A stretch of DNA of 64,000 bases, taken from contig NZ_JAUCYU010000004.1 of the NCBI RefSeq assembly GCF_030373445.1, positions 1-64,000 of the forward strand. Reading direction: 5' to 3'. A program made the translations under genes and the position numbers. A model generated the notes under the pieces. The model was not told where the DNA came from and ran no database searches. It was given only the letters and a program-made list of their open reading frames with translations. Positions 1 to 8,697 of the stretch are shown here, one piece after another (the first letter of the stretch is position 1; each line of letters opens with the position of its first letter). Source of the DNA: Roseovarius sp. Lineage in GTDB: Bacteria > Pseudomonadota > Alphaproteobacteria > Rhodobacterales > Rhodobacteraceae.

Positions 1-937
1 TGTTGCCGGTCGTGGTGATGAAGATATCGGCCGATGTGACCACGTCTTCCAGCGTCACCACCTCGTAGCCATCCATCGCCGCCTGCAGGGCACAGATCGG
101 GTCGACTTCCGTCACCTTCACCCGTGCGCCCGCGCCCGACAGCGAGGCCGCCGAGCCCTTGCCCACGTCACCATACCCGCAGACAACCGCCACCTTGCCG
201 GCCATCATCGTGTCGGTAGCCCGGCGGATGCCGTCGACAAGGCTTTCCTTGCAGCCGTACTTGTTGTCGAATTTCGACTTGGTCACGCTGTCATTCACGT
301 TGATCGCCGGGAACGGCAAATGACCCTTCTCCATCATCTTGTAGAGACGATGCACGCCGGTCGTGGTTTCCTCGGAAACCCCCTTGATCATGTGCCGCTG
401 CTTGACGAACCAGCCCGGGCTTTCCTTCATCCGCTTCTTGATCTGCGCGAAGAGGTATTGCTCTTCCTCGCTCTGCGGATTCTCGATCAGGTCGGTCTCG
501 CCTTCCTCGACCCGTGCGCCCATCAGGATGTAAAGCGTCGCATCGCCGCCATCGTCGAGGATCATGTTCGCGCCGCCCTCTTCGAATTGGAAGATGCGAT
601 CGGCGTAATCCCAGTATTCTTCCAGCGTCTCGCCCTTCACGGCAAAGACCGGCGTGCCACTCTCGGCAATCACCGCCGCCGCGTGATCCTGGGTCGAGAA
701 GATGTTGCAGCTCGCCCAGCGCACGTCGGCCCCAAGCGCCACCAGCGTCTCGATCAGGCAGGCCGTCTGGATCGTCATGTGCAGCGATCCCGCGATGCGC
801 GCCCCTTTGAGCGGCTTCGCCTCGCCGTACTCTTCCCGCAGGGCCATCAGCCCCGGCATCTCCGTCTCGGCGATGTCCAGTTCCATGCGCCCGAACGAAG
901 CGAGCTTGATATCCTTGACCAGGTAATCCTTTGCCAT
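1..937 (-). CDS. ahcY: Adenosylhomocysteinase (S-adenosyl-L-homocysteine hydrolase), N-terminal 312 residues, cut by window edge
   Basis: Cytosolic NAD-dependent enzyme that splits S-adenosylhomocysteine into adenosine and homocysteine, closing the methyl cycle. The translation begins [20 protein letters not shown] and shows the substrate-domain stretch [18 protein letters not shown], then the NAD-binding loop [12 protein letters not shown] near residue 260. The C-terminal part lies outside the window, so the gene is partial for that reason only. The ATG at 937 is preceded by AGGAG at a normal distance. It diverges from the HD hydrolase with 166 bases between them; I looked for an SAH riboswitch there and did not recognise one. 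Family identity is very secure. Confidence 0.97.
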   Translation of the reverse strand, partial: MAKDYLVKDIKLASFGRMELDIAETEMPGLMALREEYGEAKPLKGARIAGSLHMTIQTACLIETLVALGADVRWASCNIFSTQDHAAAVIAESGTPVFAVKGETLEEYWDYADRIFQFEEGGANMILDDGGDATLYILMGARVEEGETDLIENPQSEEEQYLFAQIKKRMKESPGWFVKQRHMIKGVSEETTTGVHRLYKMMEKGHLPFPAINVNDSVTKSKFDNKYGCKESLVDGIRRATDTMMAGKVAVVCGYGDVGKGSAASLSGAGARVKVTEVDPICALQAAMDGYEVVTLEDVVTSADIFITTTGN

Positions 938-1039
938 TTGGCGGCTCCTTGCAAATCCCATTGTCGCAAGCCAGATAGCACCGGCCTCTCACGCGGGCAA
1001 TGCGGGAATGGCCCGGCGCCACGTCCCCCCGGCCGGGAC

Positions 1040-1069
1040 TTTACAAATTCACCGTCCCGCCGCTATGAC
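1040..1069 (+). promoter_or_regulatory. Possible sigma-70 type promoter for the HD hydrolase/GNAT pair
   Basis: TTTACA at 1040-1045 and TATGAC at 1064-1069 are separated by 18 bases, 35 bases before the GTG start. Both hexamers have mismatches, so this is a weak prediction by eye. Confidence 0.4.
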
Positions 1070-1103
1070 TGCCCGCGTTTTACCCATCTGACCGGAGACC
1101 CAA

Positions 1104-1697
1104 GTGGCCAAACCCCGCGCCTGGCAAAAGATGCTATCGGGCCGCCGGCTCGACCTGCTCGACCCGACCCCGATGGATATCGAGATCGAGGATATCGCCC
1201 ACGGGCTCAGCTTCGTCGCCCGCTGGAACGGCCAGACCCTGGGGGATTTCGCCTATTCCGTGGCCGAACACTCCCTGCTGGTCGAAACGCTCTACGCCCG
1301 CCTCAACCCGAACGCCCCCGCGAAATGGCGCCTTGCCGCGCTCCTCCACGATGCGCCGGAATACGTCATCGGTGACATGATCTCTCCGGTGAAGGCCGCC
1401 GTAGGCCCGAACTACGACGAGCTCGACAAACGCCTCGCCGCCGCCGTTCACCTGCGCTTCGGCTTGCCCGCCACCATCCCGGCCGCTGTCAAGAAGCAGA
1501 TCAAGAAGGCCGACAAGATCAGCGCCTGGATGGAAGCCACGCAAATCGCCGGCTTCTCCGAGCCCGAGGCCAACCGCTTCTTCGGCCAGCCCGACCCGGC
1601 CACCATGAACGGCCTGCACATCCTCCTGCGTCCGCCCACCGAAACCCGCACCGCCTACACCGCCCGCCACGCGGAGCTGCTGAAGGAAACGGGATGA
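1104..1697 (+). CDS. HD-domain hydrolase (YfbR-like 5'-nucleotidase family)
   Basis: A 197-residue protein with an HD-fold metal-binding pattern: H56 in AEHSLLV, H82-D83 in LLHDAPEYV, with E86 close behind. The family hydrolyses phosphate from nucleotides, and YfbR-like members act on 5'-deoxynucleotides; the exact substrate here is inferred only. The start is GTG (MAKPRAWQKML); there is no upstream ATG that fits the conserved N-terminus. Its stop overlaps the start of the GNAT gene by 4 bases (ATGA), so the two are probably translated together. Cytosolic; no signal peptide or membrane segment. Confidence 0.85.
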   Translation: MAKPRAWQKMLSGRRLDLLDPTPMDIEIEDIAHGLSFVARWNGQTLGDFAYSVAEHSLLVETLYARLNPNAPAKWRLAALLHDAPEYVIGDMISPVKAAVGPNYDELDKRLAAAVHLRFGLPATIPAAVKKQIKKADKISAWMEATQIAGFSEPEANRFFGQPDPATMNGLHILLRPPTETRTAYTARHAELLKETG

Positions 1698-2179
1698 TCC
1701 ACATCCGCCCCGCCGGCCCGATCGACGCCGCGCCGATGGCCGACCTCCTGAACGTCATCATCGCCGCCGGCGGCACCACGGCGATGACCGACCCGGTCAC
1801 GCCCGCCATGCTGAAAGACTGGATGCGCGCCACGCCCGGCACCGCCGCATGGCACCTCGCCGAGGACGATGGCGGAACCCTCCTCGGCTTCCAGTGGATC
1901 GAACCGAAAGACGCCCTGCCGCCCGACGCCTGCGATATCGCCACCTTCGTACAGATCGGCCGCGCCAAGCTCGGCATCGGCTCGGCCCTCTTCGACCGGA
2001 CCCGCGACGCGGCGACAACCCTGGGCTACACCTGGATCAACGCCACCATCCGCGCCGACAACACCGGCGGGCTCGCCTATTACCAGAGCCGCGGGTTCGA
2101 GACCTATGACATCCGCCGGAACGTGCCCCTGCCGGGTGGTGCAACCGTCGACCGCATCTCCAAGCGCTTCGACCTTTAG
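1694..2179 (+). CDS. GNAT-family N-acetyltransferase
   Basis: A 161-residue single-domain GNAT protein. The acetyl-CoA binding motif A is visible as QIGRAKLGIGSALFDRT around residues 90-106, followed by ATIRADNTGGLAYYQSRGFE, the usual C-terminal GNAT segment. It resembles phosphinothricin/L-amino-acid acetyltransferases in layout, but the substrate cannot be read from the sequence. It is translationally coupled to the HD hydrolase upstream (4-base overlap). Its stop lies 3 bases from the stop of the convergent regA, leaving no room for a hairpin terminator. Confidence 0.82.
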   Translation: MIHIRPAGPIDAAPMADLLNVIIAAGGTTAMTDPVTPAMLKDWMRATPGTAAWHLAEDDGGTLLGFQWIEPKDALPPDACDIATFVQIGRAKLGIGSALFDRTRDAATTLGYTWINATIRADNTGGLAYYQSRGFETYDIRRNVPLPGGATVDRISKRFDL

Positions 2180-2182
2180 CCG

Positions 2183-2734
2183 CTACCTTGGCGACCGCTT
2201 CGCCAATATCCGCTGCAACGTCCGCCGGTGCATGTTCAGCCGCCGCGCCGTCTCGCTCACGTTCCGGTCGCACAGCTCGTAAACCCGCTGGATATGCTCC
2301 CACCTGACCCGGTCGGCGCTCATCGGGTTCTCCGGCGGCGGCGGCAATTCATCCTCCGTCGCCAGAAGCGCGTTGGTGATATCCGTCGCATCCGCCGGCT
2401 TCGACAGGTAATCCGTCGCGCCGATCTTCACCGCCGCCACCGCGGTGGCAATCGCGCCATACCCTGTCAGCACCACGATCCGTGCATCGGGCCGCTTTTC
2501 CCGGATGGTCTCCACCACGTCGAGCCCGTTGCCATCCTCCAGCCGCAGGTCACAGACCGCGTAGGCCGGCGGCCGCGCCGTGGCGATGGCCTGTCCGGCG
2601 GCCACCGATCCGGCGGTCTCCACCTCGAAGCCGCGCTTCTCCATCGCCTTGGCCAGCCGCCTCAGGAACGGCTCGTCGTCATCGACAAGCAGAAGGGATT
2701 TGTCCTCGCCAATGTCTCTTTGATTATCGGCCAT
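2183..2734 (-). CDS. regA: Response regulator RegA/PrrA/ActR, global redox regulator
   Basis: A 183-residue two-domain DNA-binding response regulator. The receiver has the acidic pair in LLLVDDDEP, the phosphoacceptor Asp near residue 62 in CDLRLEDGNG, and the conserved Lys in YLSKPAD. A short Pro-rich linker leads to a Fis-type helix-turn-helix, NVSETARRLNMHRRTLQRI. In Rhodobacter relatives it controls photosynthesis, respiration, carbon and nitrogen fixation genes in response to redox state. Its kinase RegB lies about 0.8 kb away on the other strand, with SenC between. Two adjacent ATGs exist; the second (2734) has better spacing from GGGAGG. Identity is supported by both sequence and neighbours. 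Confidence 0.95.
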   Translation of the reverse strand: MADNQRDIGEDKSLLLVDDDEPFLRRLAKAMEKRGFEVETAGSVAAGQAIATARPPAYAVCDLRLEDGNGLDVVETIREKRPDARIVVLTGYGAIATAVAAVKIGATDYLSKPADATDITNALLATEDELPPPPENPMSADRVRWEHIQRVYELCDRNVSETARRLNMHRRTLQRILAKRSPR

Positions 2735-2814
2735 CATTCCCTCCCGTGCACACGCGCCGCGTGCACTTCATCTCTACCGCGCGCCCCGGCATGCGTCAAA
2801 CAATCGCACCGGCC

Positions 2815-3438
2815 TCAGCCCGCGTCCAGAAAGCATTGCACCCGGTCCGCCATCTCCTCGGCCGAGGCATCGCGGCGGAAGAAATCGGCGAACCCGGTCT
2901 CCGGCAGCACAAGATAGGTCATGGTCGAGTGATCGACGAGGTAATACTCGTCATCCTCGCTGTCATTGGCGCTGTAATAGGTCCGGTAGGCCTGGCTCGC
3001 CGCCTTGACCTGCTCGGGCGATCCGGTCAGGCCCAGCATCCGCGGATGAAGGTTCGCGGTAAAGTCGTCCACCACCTCGGGCGTATCCCGTTTCGGGTCG
3101 ACCGAGATGAAGACCGGCTTCACCATCTCGCCCCTTTCCTCAAGGATATCAACGGCCTGCGCATTGCGCGCCACGTCGACCGGGCAGACATCGGGGCAGA
3201 AGGTATAGCCGAAATAGATCAGCGCGGGCTGGTCGATCACCTCTTTCTCGGTCACCGTCTCGCCGGTCTCGCTCACCAGCTCGAAGGGTCCGCCGATGGC
3301 CCCGGCGCCGCCCGCGATATTGCTCTCCCGGCACTGTGCGAACCGGTCGTCCCCGCCGCGGCCCATCGTCATCCAGTAAATCGCACCAAGCAGAACAGCC
3401 AGCACGACGGCAGAGCCGATGGCGATGATCCGTGTCAT
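2815..3438 (-). CDS. senC: SCO1/SenC/PrrC-family copper chaperone/thiol protein
   Basis: A membrane-anchored thioredoxin-fold protein of 207 residues that helps load copper into cytochrome oxidase and, in Rhodobacter, influences RegB signalling. An N-terminal membrane segment (IIAIGSAVVLAVLLGAIYW) is followed by the copper-binding pair in FGYTFCPDVCPVD and the conserved His in VDHSTMTYLVLP. I chose ATG 3438 over longer alternatives because AAAGGG lies just upstream and the hydrophobic anchor then begins the protein. It is oriented with regA, 80 bases upstream of it, and diverges from regB, the standard regB-senC-regA arrangement. Confidence 0.93.
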   Translation of the reverse strand: MTRIIAIGSAVVLAVLLGAIYWMTMGRGGDDRFAQCRESNIAGGAGAIGGPFELVSETGETVTEKEVIDQPALIYFGYTFCPDVCPVDVARNAQAVDILEERGEMVKPVFISVDPKRDTPEVVDDFTANLHPRMLGLTGSPEQVKAASQAYRTYYSANDSEDDEYYLVDHSTMTYLVLPETGFADFFRRDASAEEMADRVQCFLDAG

Positions 3439-3525
3439 GGGGGACCCTTTCATTTCCGGGGTTCTTTTCGCGTCACCGCACATCTAACATCGCGGTCGGA
3501 AACTGCAACGTCACCCGGGTCACCC

Positions 3526-4917
3526 ATGGCGGAACATCGAACGGCCCCGGCCGACACGAGCGACAGCGACAACTGGATCCGCCTGCGCACGCTGGTGCTG
3601 CTCCGCTGGTGGGCCATCATGGGCCAGATCTCGGCCCTGATCGTCGCCCAGCGCCTCTACAACCTCGAACTCGAGATCGGCCTCTGCTACCTCGCCATCG
3701 GCGCGTCGGTCATCTCCAACCTCGTCGCCGGCTTCGTCTTCCCCGAGAACAAGCGCCTGACCGAATCCCAGACCCTGCTGGTCGTGCTCTTCGACATGCT
3801 GCAACTGGCGCTGATGCTCTACCTCACCGGCGGGCTGCACAACCCGTTCTCGATCCTGATCGTCGGGCCCGTCACCGTGTCCGCCTCGGCGCTCTCGTCG
3901 CGCTCCACCATCTTTCTCGGCGTGATGTCGATCCTCATCGTCAGCCTGCTCATCCCCTTCCACCTGCCCCTGCGCACGGCCGACGGGTTCTTCCTCCGCG
4001 TGCCGCAGATCTTCCTTTTCGGCAACTGGTTCGCGATCGTCATCGCGGTGATTTTCCTTGGGGTCTATTCCCGCTGGATCGTCTCTGAGATGCGCGCCAT
4101 GGCCGAGGCGCTGCAAGCCACCCAGATGGCGCTGGCCCGCGAACAGAAGCTCACCGATCTCGGCGGCGTGGTCGCGGCCGCGGCGCACGAGCTGGGCACG
4201 CCGCTCGCCACCATCAAGCTCGCCAGCTCCGAACTGGCCGAAGAGCTGGCCGACACCCCCGACCTGCGCGACGACGCGCTTCTGATCCGCGAACAGGCCG
4301 ACCGCTGCCGCGACATCCTCCGGTCGATGGGCCGCGCCGGCAAGGATGACCTGCACCTGCGCCGCGCCCCCCTCTCCGCCGTGGTCGAGGAAGCCGCCGA
4401 CCCGCATATCGACCGCGGCAAATCCATCCATTTCGAACACGCCCCGGCCGAAGGGTCCAGGGCGCTCCAGCCCGAGATCCTCCGCCGTCCGGAGGTGATC
4501 CACGGCCTGCGCAACCTCGTGCAGAACGCCGTCGATTTCGCCCGCGCCGATGTCTGGGTCGAAAGCCGCTGGTCCGATGACGAGATCACCGTGCGCATCA
4601 TGGATGACGGGCGCGGCTACCCGCCGCACCTGCTTGGCCGCATCGGCGACCCGCTAATGCGCCGGCGCGGCGGCGGGCGCGACCCGCGCCGCCCGGAATA
4701 CGAAGGCATGGGGCTGGGCCTCTTCATCGCCAAGACCCTGCTGGAACGCTCCGGCGCCGATCTCAGCTTCGCCAATGGCACCGAATCCTTCCGCCACCGG
4801 CTCGACCGCGCCCAGCGCACCGGCGCCGTGGTCGAGGTCCGCTGGCCCCGCGCCGCCATCGCCTCCGGAACCGGGCCCGGCATGCCGCTCGGAGAGAACC
4901 AGCCCATACGTGCATGA
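3526..4917 (+). CDS. regB: Redox-sensing membrane histidine kinase RegB/PrrB/ActS
   Basis: A 463-residue sensor kinase. The N-terminal half has about six membrane segments; the quinone-binding heptapeptide GGLHNPF lies at residues 102-108. The H-box AAAAHELGTPLATIKL has its phosphorylated His at 221. A conserved Cys at 261, in EQADRCRDILRSM, matches the redox-active cysteine studied in Rhodobacter capsulatus RegB. The N-box (GLRNLVQNAVDFA), DDGRG and GMGLGLF ATP-binding boxes follow. The reading frame stays open for about 1 kb upstream, but ATG 3526 gives the family length and places it divergent from senC. It phosphorylates RegA. Every known signature residue is present. Confidence 0.96.
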   Translation: MAEHRTAPADTSDSDNWIRLRTLVLLRWWAIMGQISALIVAQRLYNLELEIGLCYLAIGASVISNLVAGFVFPENKRLTESQTLLVVLFDMLQLALMLYLTGGLHNPFSILIVGPVTVSASALSSRSTIFLGVMSILIVSLLIPFHLPLRTADGFFLRVPQIFLFGNWFAIVIAVIFLGVYSRWIVSEMRAMAEALQATQMALAREQKLTDLGGVVAAAAHELGTPLATIKLASSELAEELADTPDLRDDALLIREQADRCRDILRSMGRAGKDDLHLRRAPLSAVVEEAADPHIDRGKSIHFEHAPAEGSRALQPEILRRPEVIHGLRNLVQNAVDFARADVWVESRWSDDEITVRIMDDGRGYPPHLLGRIGDPLMRRRGGGRDPRRPEYEGMGLGLFIAKTLLERSGADLSFANGTESFRHRLDRAQRTGAVVEVRWPRAAIASGTGPGMPLGENQPIRA

Positions 4918-4948
4918 CGCCACGATACTCGGCCTCGGGTTGAATCCA

Positions 4949-4964
4949 TTAACCTGCCGTTAAC
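4949..4964 (+). promoter_or_regulatory. Perfect CtrA-type binding box upstream of the PAS protein
   Basis: TTAA-N7-TTAAC, the full CtrA consensus, occurs at 4949-4964, 43 bases before the ATG of the PAS-domain protein. It is the only exact copy I found in the window; near-matches elsewhere have a wrong spacing or a mismatch. It implies control of that gene by the CckA-ChpT-CtrA phosphorelay. Confidence 0.65.
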
Positions 4965-5006
4965 CGTATTGCGCAACCCTGACCTGGGGAAGACAGGAGA
5001 TTGGGG

Positions 5007-6503
5007 ATGCAGGGCATCTTGCTGGGGATGCCGGTCGCCGTCGTCCTTTCGGGGCTGATGGCCGGGTTGGTGATTTGGGCGCTCGCGCGCTGGCCCCTGT
5101 GGTCGCGGCGCGGCGCCGGGCCGTGGTCCAGGGCGGGCTCGGGCACGACCAACTTCTTCCTGTTCCGCGACGGCATCCTCATCGACCACGACGCCGCGCC
5201 CTTCGGCGGTCCCGACGACGCGCTCACCGGCCTCACCGAATGGCCCGACCTGCGCGCCTGGCTCGCCCCCCGCTTTCCCGGCCTGCCCGCCGACCTGCCG
5301 CCCATGTCACCCGGCCAGCTCAACACCCACCCGGCGCGGGATCCGGCCGATCCCGCCGTCATCACCATCGCCGCCATCCGCCAGGGCCACCGCGTCACCC
5401 TGGTCGACCCGGCCCTGCCCTCGCCGGCCGAGTGGCACGACGTCCTCACCTGCCTCGCCACCAGGCGCCTCCTCCGCAAGGCTGCCGAAACAGCGCCCAT
5501 CGCCATCTGCACGCTCGACCATGATGGCCGCATCGCCTGGCGCAACGCCGTCTTCCAGGAGTTCTCCGACGCCGAGGAAACCCGCCTCCTCCATGCCGCC
5601 GGCCACCCCGCGGAGACCGGCACCGAACCCGTCACCCTCACCGACCCCGACACCGGCCGCAGCCGCCACATCGCCCTCACCCTCACCGGCGCCGGCGATC
5701 AGCGCATCCTCTACGCCACCGATGTCACCGACCTCGTCAACACCGACGCCATGCGCAGCAGCTTCATCCAGACCCTCACCAAGACCTTCGCCGACCTCGC
5801 CACCGGCCTCGCCGTCTTCGACCGGGGCCAGCGCCTCGCCCTGTTCAACCCCGCGCTGGTCGATCTCACCGACCTGCCCGTCGAATTTCTCAGCGCCCGG
5901 CCCGGCCTGCTCGACTTCTTCGACCGCCTCCGCGACCGCCAGGTCCTGCCCGAACCGAAGAACTACGCCTCCTGGCGCGCCCAGATCAACGAGATGATCG
6001 AAACCGCCTCCGATGGCCTCTATTCCGAGGCGTGGTCCCTCACCTGCGGCCTCACCTACCGGGTCACTGGCCGCCCCCATCCCGACGGCGCCATCGCCTT
6101 CCTGTTCGAGGACATCACCGACGAAATCTCTCTCACCCGCCGCACCCGAAGCCAGCTCGAGATCCGCCAGGCCGTGCTCGACCGGCTCGACGACGCCATC
6201 GCCGTCCTCGGCCCCGACGGCGCGCTAATCCTCTGCAACCAGCCCTTCCGCGACCGCTTCACCGTCGCCGATGACACGTTCACCGAGATCACGCTGCAAG
6301 ACCTCGTGCAGAAAGGCCGCACCCTCTACCCGAACGACACGCTCTGGTCCGACCTTCTCGCCGGCGCCGGCCAGGCGCCGCTCACCGGCCGCGCGGGCGA
6401 CGCGGCCACCGGCCACGTCGCGCTAGAGCTCGCTCCGCTGACCGGCGGCTTCACCATGCTCTCCCTCTCGCCCCGGCAAGAGGCCAGGCAGCCCGCGCTC
6501 TGA
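5007..6503 (+). CDS. Membrane-anchored PAS-domain protein without a recognisable output domain
   Basis: A 498-residue protein. Residues 1-30 form one membrane segment (VAVVLSGLMAGLVIWALARW). Three PAS-like segments follow: about 160-235 (AIC TLDHDGRIAWRNAVF), 260-375 (LATGLAVFDRGQRLALFNPA) and 385-480 (LDDAIAVLGPDGALILCNQP). There is no histidine kinase, GGDEF, EAL or HTH domain before the stop, so it resembles the sensor half of a kinase. I preferred ATG 5007 to TTG 5001 because AGGAGA needs the extra spacing. It lies between regB and the tsaE operon, behind a CtrA box. Partner and signal are unknown. Confidence 0.8.
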   Translation: MQGILLGMPVAVVLSGLMAGLVIWALARWPLWSRRGAGPWSRAGSGTTNFFLFRDGILIDHDAAPFGGPDDALTGLTEWPDLRAWLAPRFPGLPADLPPMSPGQLNTHPARDPADPAVITIAAIRQGHRVTLVDPALPSPAEWHDVLTCLATRRLLRKAAETAPIAICTLDHDGRIAWRNAVFQEFSDAEETRLLHAAGHPAETGTEPVTLTDPDTGRSRHIALTLTGAGDQRILYATDVTDLVNTDAMRSSFIQTLTKTFADLATGLAVFDRGQRLALFNPALVDLTDLPVEFLSARPGLLDFFDRLRDRQVLPEPKNYASWRAQINEMIETASDGLYSEAWSLTCGLTYRVTGRPHPDGAIAFLFEDITDEISLTRRTRSQLEIRQAVLDRLDDAIAVLGPDGALILCNQPFRDRFTVADDTFTEITLQDLVQKGRTLYPNDTLWSDLLAGAGQAPLTGRAGDAATGHVALELAPLTGGFTMLSLSPRQEARQPAL

Positions 6504-6543
6504 ACCCTGTTGCAGGCGGCGGCGGCCCGTGTAATTTCCCCCC

Positions 6544-7020
6544 ATGTCCGCCGCGCCCCTCACCCTCACCTGCGACAGCCCCGAAGCGACCGGCCGCGTC
6601 GCGCACAGGCTGGCCCAACAGCTTGCCCCCGGCGACACCATCCTGCTTCAGGGCGATGTCGGCGCCGGCAAGACCCATTTCACCCGCTCGGCCATCCTCT
6701 CCCTCCTCGAGATGCCCGAAGACGTGCCCTCGCCCACCTACACCCTCGTCCAGACCTACAACGCCACGCCCGGCGAGATCTGGCACGCCGACCTCTACCG
6801 CCTCACCGACACCTCCGAGATCGAGGAGCTGGGCCTCGCCGCCGCTTTCACCGATGCCATCTGCCTCATCGAATGGCCCGACCGGCTCGGCCCGCTCACC
6901 CCGGCCGACGCGCTGACCATCGCCTTCACCGCCCCGGGGCCAGAGGAGGCCCGCACCCTCACCTTCACCTGGACCGATGCCAAGTGGCCCGCCAAGCTCG
7001 AAAGCCTCCGCCATGTCTGA
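6544..7020 (+). CDS. tsaE: tRNA t6A biosynthesis ATPase TsaE
   Basis: A 158-residue P-loop ATPase of the TsaBDE complex that makes N6-threonylcarbamoyladenosine at tRNA position 37. The Walker A motif GDVGAGKTHF is at about residues 37-46, followed by the family motif SPTYTLVQTY and the LIEWPDRLG stretch. The length is typical. It opens a tightly packed operon: its 3' end overlaps amgK by 8 bases, and amgK, murU, addB and addA follow with overlapping ends. The tsaE-amgK-murU linkage is common in alphaproteobacteria. Confidence 0.95.
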   Translation: MSAAPLTLTCDSPEATGRVAHRLAQQLAPGDTILLQGDVGAGKTHFTRSAILSLLEMPEDVPSPTYTLVQTYNATPGEIWHADLYRLTDTSEIEELGLAAAFTDAICLIEWPDRLGPLTPADALTIAFTAPGPEEARTLTFTWTDAKWPAKLESLRHV

Positions 7021-8032
7021 CCGCTCCGACCTGATCGACGCCTTCATCGACAGCGCCGGCTGGTCCGCCGCCGAATGTTCCCTCCTCGCCGGCGACGCCT
7101 CCAACCGCCGCTATTTCCGCCTCACCTCCGACAGCGGCAACGCCGTCCTGATGGACGCACCGCCGGAGAAGGGCGAAGACATCCGCCCCTTCGTCCACAT
7201 CGCGCAATACCTCACCGGCCTCGGCTTCTCCGCCCCGGAAATCCTTGCCGAGGACGAAACCGCGGGCTTCCTCCTCCTGGAAGACCTCGGCGACGCCCTC
7301 TTTGCCCGCGTCCTCGAAACCTCGCCCGGGCTCGAAAACAGTCTCTATTCCACCGCAACCGACCTCTTGGCCCAGCTGCACGAAAACGATCCGCCCGCCG
7401 GTCTCGACCCCTACGATCCGCCCCTGATGACCGATCTCGCGGCCCTCGCCTTCGACTGGTACGCCTTCGCCGCCACCGGCGAAAAACCCTCCGACGTCCG
7501 CCAGCAGTTCCGCGACAGTTTCCACCGGCTCCTCGCCGACAACACCTCCGAATCCGTCCTCATCCAGCGCGATTACCACGCCGAGAACCTCCTCTGGCTC
7601 CCCGACCGATCCGGCACCGCCCGCGTCGGCCTGCTCGATTTCCAGGATGCCATGCTCGGCCACCGCGCCTACGATCTCGTCTCGCTCCTGCAAGACGCCC
7701 GCCGCGACGTGCCGGAATCCACCGAAAAAGCCATGCTTACCCGCTACATCGAGACCACAAGGCAGGATGACGACAGCTTCCGCACCGCCTACCACCTGCT
7801 CGGCGCCCAGCGGAACCTGCGCATCCTCGGCGTCTTCGCCCGCCTTTGCGTCCGAGACGGCAAGGCATGGTATGTCGACATGATCCCCCGCGTCTGGAAC
7901 CTCCTCCAGCGCGACCTCGCCCACCCGGCGCTCGCCCCCGTCCGCCCCATGCTCAACACGCTCCCCGCCCCAAGCCCCGACATCCTCCAAAGGCTGAAAG
8001 ACAAATGCGCGACGATCCCCTCCCTGTCATGA
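7013..8032 (+). CDS. amgK: Anomeric N-acetylmuramate/N-acetylglucosamine kinase AmgK (aminoglycoside-phosphotransferase fold)
   Basis: A 339-residue APH-fold kinase. The catalytic loop IQRDYHAENLLWL and the DFG-equivalent LLDFQDAMLG are intact, and GDASNRRYFRL near the N-terminus is the nucleotide-binding loop of this subfamily. AmgK phosphorylates MurNAc or GlcNAc at C1 in the cell-wall recycling route that bypasses de novo UDP-MurNAc synthesis. The assignment rests on the fold plus the following gene, a MurU-like nucleotidyltransferase that would use its product. The start at 7013 overlaps the end of tsaE. Substrate specificity is inferred from context. Confidence 0.88.
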   Translation: MSDRSDLIDAFIDSAGWSAAECSLLAGDASNRRYFRLTSDSGNAVLMDAPPEKGEDIRPFVHIAQYLTGLGFSAPEILAEDETAGFLLLEDLGDALFARVLETSPGLENSLYSTATDLLAQLHENDPPAGLDPYDPPLMTDLAALAFDWYAFAATGEKPSDVRQQFRDSFHRLLADNTSESVLIQRDYHAENLLWLPDRSGTARVGLLDFQDAMLGHRAYDLVSLLQDARRDVPESTEKAMLTRYIETTRQDDDSFRTAYHLLGAQRNLRILGVFARLCVRDGKAWYVDMIPRVWNLLQRDLAHPALAPVRPMLNTLPAPSPDILQRLKDKCATIPSLS

Positions 8033-8697
8033 TCTTCGCGGCAGGGTTCGGCACCCGGATGGGCGCCCTCACCGCCGACCGGCCCAAGCCGATGATCCCC
8101 GTCGCCGGAAAACCGCTGATCGACCACGCGCTGGGCCTTGTCCACGACGCGGGCGTCACCCGTATCGTCATGAACCTCCATTACAGACCCGATCAACTGC
8201 GGTCATACCTCTCCGAGACCGACATCCTGTTTTCCGAGGAACAGCCCGAGATCCTCGAAACCGGCGGCGGCCTCCGCCACGCCCTGCCGCTCCTGGGCGA
8301 CGGCCCGGTCTACACAATGAATTCCGACGCCGTCTGGTCCGGCCCCAACCCCCTGGCCCAGCTTGCCCGGGCCTGGGATCCATCCCGGATGGACGGCCTC
8401 CTCCTCTGCATCCCCCCTGGAAACGCCATCGGTCATACCGGAAAGGGCGATTTCGAATTCATCGGCACCGGCCCGGCCCGCCGCGGCCCCGGCGCCATCT
8501 ATTCCGGCCTGCAAATCATCAAGACAGACGGCCTCGCCGCCATCCCCGAGGCCCATTTCTCCCTCAACCGCCTCTGGGACGTGATGCTGAAATCCAACCG
8601 TCTCTTCGCCACGAGCTACCCCGGAAAATGGTGCGACGTGGGCCGCCCCGAGGGTATCGAACTGGCCGAGGACATGCTTCAATACGGCCATGTTTGA
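8005..8697 (+). CDS. murU: MurNAc-1-phosphate uridylyltransferase MurU-like sugar nucleotidyltransferase
   Basis: A 230-residue NTP_transferase protein. The nucleotide-binding signature FAAGFGTRMGALTADRPKPM is near the N-terminus and the metal-binding Asp is in YTMNSDAVW. MurU makes UDP-MurNAc from MurNAc-1-phosphate, the step after AmgK. The ATG at 8005 overlaps amgK by 28 bases; an alternative ATG at 8029 would give a 4-base overlap and a protein 8 residues shorter. The 3' end overlaps addB by 8 bases. Other sugar-1-phosphate nucleotidyltransferases look alike, so the name depends on the AmgK neighbour. Confidence 0.87.
   Translation: MRDDPLPVMIFAAGFGTRMGALTADRPKPMIPVAGKPLIDHALGLVHDAGVTRIVMNLHYRPDQLRSYLSETDILFSEEQPEILETGGGLRHALPLLGDGPVYTMNSDAVWSGPNPLAQLARAWDPSRMDGLLLCIPPGNAIGHTGKGDFEFIGTGPARRGPGAIYSGLQIIKTDGLAAIPEAHFSLNRLWDVMLKSNRLFATSYPGKWCDVGRPEGIELAEDMLQYGHV

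Noticed and set aside
938..1103. SAH riboswitch upstream of ahcY
   Set aside because: I searched the minus-strand leader for the conserved SAH aptamer core and did not find a convincing match; an Infernal search with the Rfam model would settle it.
2482..3525. Long in-frame extension upstream of regB (811 codons in total)
   Set aside because: The extension overlaps senC and regA antisense, shows no domain, and regB family length is reached from ATG 3526.
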